A DNA stretch of 64,000 nucleotides. It comes from Sinohyriopsis cumingii (taxonomy: Eukaryota; Mollusca; Bivalvia; Unionida; Unionidae). This document shows, in pieces, positions 46,455 to 55,984 of this stretch. A program made the position numbers and the translations under genes. The stretch's first letter is position 1, and the number at the start of each line of letters is the position of its first letter. Location of the stretch: the NCBI GenBank assembly GCA_028554795.2, contig CM068825.1, positions 158,229,053 through 158,293,052 on the forward strand. Direction: 5' to 3'. The notes under the pieces are model-generated. The model saw only the letters and a program-made list of their open reading frames with translations, ran no database searches and was not told the origin of the DNA.

Positions 46455-46580
46455 CTTTATATAGTACACTGCTTACGTCAGCTTCAGCAGCCGCCTGGCA
46501 TTAGTATAATAGGCCTACACATGTATAGTACACTGCTGACGTCAACTTACTTCAGCAGCCGCATGGCATTAGTATTGCAT
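46455..46580 (-). promoter_or_regulatory. Candidate promoter of the transposase, with duplicated CRE-like block
   Basis: On the minus strand a TATATAAAG box lies at 46,463-46,455, about 115 bp before the start codon. Upstream of it a block of about 50 bp (tatagtacactgct to ggcattagta) is present twice with a 64-bp period (46,460 and 46,524). Each copy has a CRE-like site, TTACGTCA at 46,473-46,480 and the full palindrome TGACGTCA at 46,537-46,544. Function is inferred from the motifs only. Confidence 0.5.
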
Positions 46581-46699
46581 TGCATCAGAAAATGATGCAA
46601 TCAACTGTGGATGATGTGAGCATGATGGTATTATGCAATGTTACATCATTATTCCGGATGTTGCTGCAGTCCTACTGGAGAAATTTACACAGTGAAACA

Positions 46700-46835
46700 T
46701 AGAAAATGAGGTATATGAATATCTTCAAAACGAGAGCCAATACAAATTTTTCACGGTTATATTCGTGTTCGGCACACCAAAATACTACAGATTAGGGCCT
46801 TTTCAAGTCAGTAATGATTTCACTGTTGACCAGTG
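46700..46835 (-). repeat. Right inverted repeat of the CMC-like transposon
   Basis: Ends with ttgaccagtg; its complement shows CACTGGTCAACA, then GCCGAACACGAATATAACCG and ATTGGCTCTCGTTTT, in the same order as the left end. Confidence 0.85.
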
Positions 46836-46838
46836 TAA

Positions 46839-47020
46839 CCTAAGATCAATGTGCAGTGATTGGCATAATGCAGTCAGTTTTCTAAAGCACTGATGTCTTT
46901 CTTAAATAACCTAAGACCAATGTGCAATGATTGACATAATGCAGTCAGTTTTCTAAAGCACTGATGTCTTTCATAAATAACCTAAGACCAACGTGCAATG
47001 ATTGAAATAATGCAGTTGAA
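46839..47020. repeat. About 72-bp minisatellite, right part
   Basis: Two to three more copies of the unit seen at 44,205-44,435, separated from it only by the transposon. Confidence 0.95.
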
Positions 47021-49169
47021 ATGAATATTAAGTAACATAAACTTTTCACATCATTATTGATATAAAGAAAGACACATTGACAAAAGACATTTTTTATGCA
47101 GGAAAGCAACATATCTTGCAAAATTATTAAATCAAGTTCTTTATATCAAGACTAAAACTTTGTTTTACTTTATTGGTAACATTATTGTAAAATGTTGAGA
47201 GCCATTCCATGATCACATTAGATCTAAAGTGATGTTTCAATGAGGTGTGCTATAGCAGGGTTTCACAGTATTCAGATTTTTTTTCATTTACTTATTTTGT
47301 ACACAAAATGTTTATCTTTTTTTAATATTTGTTAATTATAGATTTATTAGGCATGCCCCCCACCCACCCCAAATGAAACACATTTCATGCAAATACCTCT
47401 TTCTTGGATTTTATGGTAATTACAACATATCACCAAGTTTGTTTACGTATTGAGATTCTTAGATATCCGAAGTTGGATATGGTTTTATTTTGGTGCTAAC
47501 TCAATAAATCTTTGGTTAATTGGATACATTGTATCAAGTGAATCCATGCCCTGTTTGCAGGATAACACAAAATAAGCTGTTTCTCCTAACAGTAATAACT
47601 GGTTGATGATAATAGGAATCTTATTTTATTTAAATAAAGTGATAGACAACAAATATTTCAGGGTCACCCCACATATCATTAATTGTAGTTTGTTTTCAGT
47701 GTAGTAATGTTATCTGGTGATGGGTTTGTCAAATTGACATAAAATGAAGTGTACTCAATTAGGCTTACTGATGACAACAAAATTACAATAAAACCCTGTC
47801 AATGATACTAGTAATCAGGAACTAACTCCCACAAAAATACAAATACTGTTATGTTTTAAATAATTATTCTGGTATTTATGTTGAGATCAGTGTCTCCATA
47901 GGCTTGATTACCTTTTTGGATTGTTTTTTAAATAATGTTTTGAATTTATTCTATTCCAGTTGAGTTGTTTTGGGGTTGACTGGTTCCTTGAGTTTGGTTA
48001 TGAAAAACAAGTCAGGTTTTCCTATAGTGCACACAGTAATATGACACCAGTCAGTGCTTTACATATTTGAAATTAAATTAAATTCTTCCTATAATGTTTA
48101 GTTTAGAATAATTTCTACTGGAAAGTATTAGTTGCTCTTTTTATTCGATTGTCTTTGACATTGACGGAATCCCTATAAAAGCCTTGTTTTTGTGCAAGTA
48201 CTTGATACATATATATTTTGCTACAGTAACAGTATAACCTTGAGTCACTCACATCCTTTATTGACTTAAGCAAACTATGCGTGTCCACCAAGTGTATACA
48301 ATTCATTAGCATTACTTACTTATGCATACCCCATGTTTATCTTGTCAATGTACAGATTTAGTATATGAAAGACTTACTCTTCCTAATTCCTGTTTCTCCA
48401 GACGTATTTTGTTTGTTCTAAGAATTTTGTTTGTAAACAAATTTCTACTGTACTGCATCTATTTCATAGTGACTGGATTTGTAAATTTAGTGCTTCATTC
48501 TATACAAATTGTTAACACTATTTGTTTTCTTCCTACAAAAAATGTATTTATCATTTATTTAGTATTATAGGATGCTATTTTTAGATGTACCTTATCAGTT
48601 TAATTTTCTCTTATTTTTATGCTGACAGAATCATTGTACATTAACTTTCCATACTTTTTCACATGTTTTTTTAATTTTCTTGAAACCACCGTTTGTGTGT
48701 ATAAACCATTTCAATTGAGAAATAGACCATATATTTATTTATTTATGTATTTAATTATTTATTTATTTATTTATTGAGTCCTTGCCACTGGACAAATAAA
48801 TAATGAACTAATTAGGACCTTTAGGAACATTTTATTCTTTTGCTTTATTGTAAAGGTTTTGGTATTACACCAGGAATTAGCAGTGTTTTCAGTAAAAGAA
48901 AAATTTTAACTCTCGGATTTCCTTGTCTAGTGCCAACCTAATTTGGAATCTATTTTTCTTTTCCAAAATTGTGTACCAATGCAGTTCTTTAAATGAGACA
49001 TTTATACTTTCTACAAGTTTTGTCTTTGGTTTTAGACTTAATGGTCTGCAACCAGGGTGGTCTGTTGTTAATCATCTATGCACCATCTGTCCATCCACTA
49101 GCACATGTTTGTTATCGCTACATCACCTTAACTACATGGAGGATTACATACCATGCAACATTTTCAGAC
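47021..49169. other. Intergenic DNA, nothing recognised
   Basis: AT-rich DNA; a (TTTA)n-like run lies near 48,732-48,778. No convincing exon or mobile element. Confidence 0.6.
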
Positions 49170-49613
49170 ACATTCAACCACAAGGCCTTGTTGGCGCTGA
49201 ATGAAATGATGCCACTCATACATGCAGTATTGTTGCCACAGTGGCCATTTTTACTATGTTGTCATTGCTACTTCTTTTGAATGGATGGTCACATGAACAA
49301 GGAGTTTACACTAAAAGACTTCTTATGATACCTGTCTAGTTATTCCTAAATTACATTGGTGCTGATCTAACATCCATTATGGCCACCACGGCAAACACCT
49401 TCAAACTATTGCTACTTCTGCTAAATGGAAAGTCACATTGAGAAAGGGTTTTTGCAAGAAAACTTTGTAATGTGTCAAGTTGCTCCTAAATGAAAATGAT
49501 GCTGATCGGAAATCCAATACGGCTACCATGGTTACCATCTTGAAAATCTGGTTATTGGTGGATAGCCATATCATCAGCATAGGATTTTTCACCAGAAGAC
49601 ACACATATATATA

Positions 49614-49668
<55 letters not shown>

Positions 49669-49710
49669 CATCATTTATGAAAATGGTCCCAATCTTACAT
49701 ATAGTGTGAC
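49170..49710. repeat. Degenerate 160-bp repeat family with TG/TA microsatellite
   Basis: Three diverged copies of the unit also seen at 38.7-39.7 kb (aatatggccaccatggttgccatc-type phrases, ttcctaaattaca, atgaaaatgatgctgatc). A (TG)n-(TA)n run at about 49,602-49,665 interrupts the last copy. Confidence 0.75.
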
Positions 49711-50120
49711 TCCCATGACAGACTCTCCCAGAATACCCACAAGAGAGAGCAAGACCCAAGGTCCCCTTTTCGTGATGTTCCAACTAATCTGTGACATCAG
49801 AATCCTTGATATTAGTGAAAAGGACACAGCCATAGATAATGAAGGTTGTGTGGGTCTCGGTGGCATGCTCTAAAGTGGACCATCCACTTACCTGTAACTG
49901 CCTCTTTACTGCCATGTAGGTAGGATATGACACCTGAGCCTGATAGACTTGGGATCCATACCAGTCTCCATGAATCCTGCCACTAATATTATGATTGATT
50001 TTTGCAATAACATTTCTTAAACTGTTATCAAACAGGCAACTTATATCACATGTAGACAGGAAAAGAAGTTGACAGTTTTCATGTTGGCCACATTGCAGTG
50101 CCCATCTTTGCATCAGCAAA
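49711..50120 (-). other. Unrecognised coding-like stretch, probably a repeat
   Basis: A 111-codon minus-strand frame (49,784-50,119) and an overlapping shorter one have more GC than the surroundings and phrases such as SGRIHGDWYGSQVYQ. I recognise no domain, and there are no splice or terminal structures. It may be a fragment of a dispersed element. Confidence 0.3.
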
Positions 50121-51372
50121 TGTGAGCTAAAATAAACCTGTATTTCCTTGTGAAAAGATGTGATTTATGTTAAGACAGAATTCATTAAATCATTTTGATG
50201 ATGATCTTTGACCTTTCCATGAATCCAGTTTTAAAAATGCATTGTGTGATTTGAAACTGTGTGTTATCCAGACTGTTTCTCAGACACTGTACCTATATTG
50301 AACCAGTTTGAGCTTCTGCTTTAGAGGATTGAGAGTTCTGTCCCGTAGACAAATTATTTAATTTGCCATAACTGACATAACCTTAAAACACCTTTAAAAA
50401 TGCCCTCTGCAGTTAAATATTTTATCATATTAACTGTGGTGTATTTATTATGTATAAAGCTTTTCATGTCAAAATATCATTTACTGTTCGTTTCATATGC
50501 AGAGAATATTTTCTTTCTAAAAGTTGTAGTTTTGAGTTGCTTTGCAATTAATCTCATGGCAGTTTAAATAAATATAATTTGTAATTGGTAGATCTCTAAG
50601 ATATCCTTGTTCATTTTCATGTATTTATTACATTTGTAGCATTTTTCAGAACCTTCTTTGATTGTTTCTTTTGGATAATTTTTTGGGGTATATTTTTATG
50701 TAATTTATTATATTTCTGGTTTTTTTGCACAATTCCTGGTTTACAAAAAATGACATTGAGCACTTTTTCCCTGGCAGCCTGAAGTTGAAAACAAAGGCAG
50801 CTAGTGATTTAGGAGAAATGCATGATGAGCCTGAAGTTGAAAACAAAGGCAGCTAGTGATTTAGGAGAAATGCATGATGAAGGCATTTAATGATGCAAGA
50901 TTTTGTAGTCAACTATTTGGGATGGATAACCAAAAATTATGCTTAGCATTTATGAAACAAACTGTGCTTATTTAAAATGACCATCTCTTGTATCTGCTAC
51001 AGATTTAGTAAAAATCCAATACTTTTACAATTTTGTTGACAGATTCAAGTTTTTTTTTTATCACCATGATGTTGAATGTGATGTCTGTTTTTTTTTTTCT
51101 TTAACGGTGAGTGTTTTCGATTGCATTTAGTCATAAGTTTTACTGTACAAATCAGTATTGCATTGGATTACTGTTTTGTTTTATATCAGCAAAACAGTTG
51201 ATTTTATAAGTATTAATTAGTAGATTATTGTTGAGACATATTGTAAAGACAGGCAGCAGTCTATACTCTGTTGGTGAATTTTCTTTGTTGATCGCTATTA
51301 ATGTCTCCATTAGTCTGTTGTCCAGAATTTATCCTTTTTTCTTTGTATTACAGCTCTTGTTATTCTTTCCTT
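50121..51372. other. Intergenic DNA with a perfect 52-bp tandem duplication
   Basis: Nothing coding. At 50,778-50,829 and 50,830-50,881 a 52-bp segment (starting cctgaagttgaaaacaaagg) is duplicated without change, so the duplication is young. Confidence 0.8.
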
Positions 51373-51383
51373 TTGACTAAGTA

Positions 51384-51705
51384 GTGTGTGTGTGTGTGAT
51401 TTGGATTTTTGATGTAGCTTTAACAATTTTTCAGTCATATTGCTATGATGTCTGTAGTGTGGCAGTTTATAGTGATGTCTAGCACTGGGTCATCATACTG
51501 CAGTCATGTAGCATGATGTCCCACCCAGTCACATTATCCTGACACTAGACCAGCCAGTCCTTACACTAACCTCTTAATGTTGAGTGCCTAGTGAGGCAGC
51601 TGTTAGTACCATTTTTTTAAGTCTTTGATATGACTTGGACGTGGCTGGAAACATGGACCCACTGCATCTGTGGTGGACACTCTGACCACTAGGCCACCAG
51701 AGTGG
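51384..51705 (-). mobile_element. SINE-B copy 4, complete, reverse orientation
   Basis: A 322-bp copy starting with the (TG)n complement of the tail, then atttggatttttgatgtagc, and ending with the reversed head (ctaggccaccagagtgg). A perfect 11-bp duplication TTGACTAAGTA lies at 51,373-51,383 and 51,706-51,716. Confidence 0.95.
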
Positions 51706-51790
51706 TTGACTAAGTACTAAATGGAATTAATGCCTCTGTGCAGATATGCATGGACTGTGAAAGAGAATTTGTAGCATGTTAACCTCAATG

Positions 51791-51930
51791 TATGGAGTTT
51801 TCAAGAGAGTTGGTACCTTGCATATATACTTGGAGTTTTCAAGAGAGTTGGTACCTTGCATATATACTTGGAGTTTTCAACAGAGTTGGTACCTTGCATA
51901 TATACTTGGAATTTTCAAGATAGTTTTGTA
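51791..51930. repeat. 38-bp tandem repeat, nearly four copies
   Basis: Unit with ggagttttcaagagagttgg followed by taccttgcatatatactt, nearly identical in the first three copies. Confidence 0.95.
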
Positions 51931-52159
51931 GTATTGTAACTGCATTTCACTTAATGTGTCTGAGTACTTAGTCATAATGCTTATGATTAAGGTCTATGTA
52001 GCACGTTTGGTCATTGCACCATGTATTTGGGGATATAGGACTTGGAATGAGCACAGTGAAAGATATTTTTTGTGCATTCTAACTGATTAGAGTATCTGCA
52101 TTACATTATTTTATCACCTGCTGCTAGAAAAATCAATTTATAGAATTGAAAAGTTCCTT

Positions 52160-52690
52160 CCTTGCTCTGGATAATTCATGATCATTAGTAATTTCTCATA
52201 CTGGATAATTCATGATCATTAGTAATTTCACATACTGGATAATTCATGATCATTAGTAATTTCCCTTACTGGATAATTCATGACCATTAGTAATTTCTCA
52301 TACAGTAACAAGCATGAATTATCCAATATGGGAAATTACTCATGAGCATGAATTATCCAGTATGGGAAATTACTAATGATCATGAATTATCCAATATGGG
52401 ATATTACTAATGATCATGAATGATCCAGTATGGGAAATTACTAATGAGCATGAATTATCCAGTATGGGAAATTACTAATGATCATGAATTATCCAGTATG
52501 GGAAATTACTAACAATCATGAATTATCCAATATGTGATATTACTAATGAACATGAATTATCCAGTATGGGAAATTACTAATGAGCATGAATTATCCAGTA
52601 TGGGAAATTACAAATGAGCATGAATTATCCAGTGGGGGAAATTACTAATGAGCATGAATTATCCTGTATGAGAAATTACTAATGATCAAT
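52160..52690. repeat. Head-to-head inverted minisatellite (34-bp units)
   Basis: From 52,168 to about 52,307 four units read ctggataattcatgatcatt then agtaatttctcata. From about 52,312 to 52,690 some eleven units read the reverse complement, atgaattatccagtatggga then aattactaatgatc. The turn lies near 52,305-52,315. The whole can fold into a long hairpin. Confidence 0.95.
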
Positions 52691-52894
52691 CAATTTAAAT
52701 TCCAAACCTTCACAAATAATTTTCAAATTGATCCTTTAAAAACATGTAGTTGCAAGTGGAGATTATGTATCCATAACAACAGTAACGACTGTGTCTTGAG
52801 TATATTATCGCTATGATGTGAAGACATCTGTGCATATACTGTCACATACATGTATACTTGTTGTAGACTAGGTTTGAAGTGTTTTGGAGTGTCT

Positions 52895-53270
52895 CTTTAA
52901 TGATTTCTTAGAAACCACTAAAAAAAATATTGACTAATTGAGTGGCAGTTTATTAGAAACCACTAGAAATAAATTGATTAATTGAGTGGCAGTTTATTAG
53001 AAGCCGCTAGAAATGAATTGATTAAAAGAGTGACAATTTATTAGAAACCACTAGAAATAAATTGATCAATTGAATGGCAATTTATTAGAAACCACTAGAA
53101 AAAAATTGATCAATTGAGTGGCAATTTATCAGAAACCACTAGAAATAAATTGATCAACTGAATGGCAATTTATTAGAAACCACTAGAAATAAATTGATTA
53201 ATTGAGAAGCAATTTATTTGAAACCACTAAAACTAGATTGATTAATTAAGTGGCAATTTATTAGACATTT
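52895..53270. repeat. 44-bp minisatellite, eight to nine copies
   Basis: Unit with tttattagaaaccactagaa then ataaattgattaattgagtg and gcaa. Confidence 0.95.
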
Positions 53271-53317
53271 TTAAAATTAGCAATATGTAGTCTAGATGCT
53301 CCTGTCATTTAGAATAA

Positions 53318-53640
53318 TGTGGTGTAATGACCAAACTAGTGTAATTACCAAACTAGTGTAATGACCAAACTAGTATAATTATCAAACTGTTGTACTGACC
53401 AAATTATTGTAATGACCAAACTAGTGTAATGACCAAACTAGTGTACTTGCCAAACTAGTGTAATGACCAAACTAGTGTACTAGCCAAACTAGTATAGTGA
53501 CCAAACTAGTGTACTAGCCAAACTAGTGTAATGACCAAACTAGTGTACTAGCCAAACTAGTGTAACGACAAAACTAATGTAATGACTGAACTAGTGTAAT
53601 GACCAAACTAGTGTACCGACCAAAATAATGACCAAAATGA
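53318..53640. repeat. 17-bp minisatellite, about eighteen copies
   Basis: Unit aatgaccaaactagtgt with variants tactagcc. Many units contain the palindrome ACTAGT. Confidence 0.95.
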
Positions 53641-53941
53641 CCTAGATCTTAAGTTTGTATGCTGTCTTATTACAAATATATATACTTATGATATTAAGAA
53701 GTTATTCTATAGGGATCTGTATAATATGTACTTTTATTATAAGACTTCATATTGTGCTTGACAATCTGTATTGGATGAAATTTATATAATTACCTTTTTA
53801 TTAAATGCCCAAAATTCTTAATGTCTACATTTATTATTTTTATGAATTATTCACATGGGTTGGCTCTGGCATAAAATATTATTTGCAAGATCTAGTGATT
53901 GGATCTGCTTTATCAGGCGGATTGCCAAAAGTTTTGTGGGT

Positions 53942-54355
53942 GTAGTAGTCTAAGACACACATCTTTAAAGATGACTCGCAGATCTCTGTGTCCATTTGAG
54001 TTTGAGTCTAGGTTCAACCAATGTCAATACAGAAAAACCTGTCTTGTGAAACCACTGCTATGAAAGAAAACCTGTCTTGAAAGACCAGGTTCTTTTGCAC
54101 AGATTTAATGGTTATATAGTGTTATGACCTGTCATGACAGACCACCTGTCTTGAGAGACCAATTTGGGGGGCAGAAAGGGTGGTCTTTCAAGACAGGTTT
54201 TACTGTATGTGAGAAAGCTTGCTGGTCGCTTCCTGTGGGTCATGGTTCTTCATGGAGCCTTCCTGGGTTCTTTCTCTACCAGATATATTGATTGCCATAT
54301 GAAGTCTTATCATGTCCTGAAAAATGGTGGCACACCCCAAAAACCAAACCAAATC
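53942..54355 (+). mobile_element. Old SINE-A relative, split by a MITE
   Basis: Flanked by a perfect 10-bp duplication TTTTGTGGGT (53,932-53,941 and 54,356-54,365). Without the 176-bp MITE and its extra TA the element is 236 bp, matching the 238-239 bp of the younger SINE-A copies. The body aligns with them (gagaaagcttgctggtcgct, gggtcatggttcttc, cctgaaaaatggtgg) at perhaps 70-75 percent identity, so it is an old copy or a sister subfamily. Confidence 0.8.
54030..54205. mobile_element. 176-bp TA-flanked MITE nested in the SINE
   Basis: The left end CAGAAAAACCTGTCTTG and the reverse complement of the right end CAGTAAAACCTGTCTTG differ at one position. TA lies on both sides (54,028-54,029 and 54,206-54,207). 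A third related motif in the middle (acctgtcttgaaagacca near 54,071) gives extra internal symmetry. TA target and short length suggest a Tc1/mariner-type MITE. Confidence 0.85.
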
Positions 54356-54365
54356 TTTTGTGGGT

Positions 54366-55980
54366 ATAAAACAGAGGAGATTTACTGGATAACTGTCTGG
54401 TTCTTCTAGCATTGCATTATGTGCAGATTAAAGGGCCTTTGATTCCTGGTGTATTTTCTTGTCTTTTGTTCTCTCTTCTGGTAAAAAAGGTGTTGTTTTC
54501 CATCCTCATCATCCTAGATTACTAAATCCACCTAATCTTAGCTTTTGATGCTCATCCCTACCTTTTTAATCCTGAACGCTTTCCTCCACCATGTTGTATT
54601 AACAAGCTTCTGCTATAACTTCCCCCTTAATTCATCTCTGCCATAGCAACTGAAACATAATAATTACATATTATACATTACATATAATAATAATGATAAT
54701 AATAATAATAATAATAATAACACCAACAATAATAGTAATAATATTATTTGTTTTATTACTATTATTTATTTATACCTTTTTAATTGGGAAGCAGTTTTAT
54801 TGCAATACAGCTTGAACCAATGCACCTGTTCATAACTATATAATTACTTCCTCTTGCATCATCTATTAAAGCCATAATTTTAGAAACTTGAATTTTTTCC
54901 CAAATAATTGAATCTTTTATAATAAACAGAAATATTTCAACTAAATATTGTATTATATATTCTAAATAAATAAAAAATCAATACTATGGTTTTATTTTGA
55001 TATAGTGAAAATAGTAATAATTGGAAACAAATAAAAAATGCTCAGCATATTTAAAAGACATCAGCACTGCAAAACAAGTTACCATTCAGTATATCTTTTT
55101 CCATGATAATGAATTGGCCTTTTTGAGCTTTCACTTTCAGATATGTTCCCAGATCACGTTAACATCAAAGATAGAGGGCCTACTACCTCCGATATCAAGC
55201 TCTACTACAAAGATGAAAAATTCATTATTTCGACATCATCAAACAAAGGGCAATAACACTTGCCCATTACCTCCCCTTGCCACAATGAGGTGTCACTAGC
55301 TTTTAAGCTTTGCTTCTGTACTGTTGACTTTGAATGTAATACATCCCAATATTCCATGCCATTATCAGCATCACCCCTGAATTTCGCATTTATTGTGCGT
55401 ATTTTATATTCCTCTACAGGTTCTATACATCTTGAAACTATTTTTTTCCAATTTAGGGAGAATTTGTCACATTTACAGACTTTGTTTAATTTTACCATGT
55501 GTACAATGCGCTATCATCAAATATATGTTGTCATTCAGTTTAGCATGACAATGTCTAGTTTTCCTTACTCAGTAACGGTTGTTGTATTAACGACTTAACA
55601 TGCTAAATTGTTTATTTATGCTGCTGTTTCTTTATTTTATGTTATTTCAGTAAAACATGTCAACCAAGTGCATAAAATTATAGAAATTGAAGGCAATAGA
55701 AAACAATCTCTCAGTGATAATATAAATATCTTAAGCATACATCCAAAGTCAGCATCTCCTGCAAGCCATGTGGGAGACCATGCTGGGGTCCTACCACCAC
55801 CTGAAGTATAAAGTTTATTGCTGTATACTACAGTTCCTAAAGCAGAAATGGAAGAACAAAATGTGGAGGTTTTGCAGTCTAGTGCCTTTGAACAATGTGT
55901 TGTCTGGTTCTGAAGATACTGATGCAGTTATTAAATTCAGAGCAGATTTTACCCATATTTCTGTCTCTTGCTTCTTCAGG
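54366..55980. other. Intergenic DNA, unrecognised coding-like stretch
   Basis: An (AAT)n-rich tract lies at about 54,660-54,770. Between 55,200 and 55,600 both strands show frames of about 100 codons with mixed composition (minus strand: CYCPLFDDVEIMNF). I cannot assign either, and they may be decayed transposon sequence. Confidence 0.35.
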
Positions 55981-55984
55981 TTTT

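Larger units (their letters stand above)
44436..46835 (-). mobile_element. CMC (CACTA-like) DNA transposon, 2,400 bp, apparently complete
   Basis: The outer ends read CACTGGACAACA (left) and CACTGGTCAACA (right, reverse complement). Inside each end, about 65-120 bp in, both strands share GAACACGAATAT and ATTGGCTCT followed by a GTTTT run, so the inverted repeats are about 120 bp long and imperfect. A 3-bp duplication TAA lies at 44,433-44,435 and 46,836-46,838. Removing the element and one TAA restores the minisatellite unit exactly (cataaataacctaag). CACTG-type ends with a 3-bp duplication are typical of the CACTA branch of the CMC group. It encodes one unbroken transposase-like gene and may be able to move. 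Confidence 0.88.
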
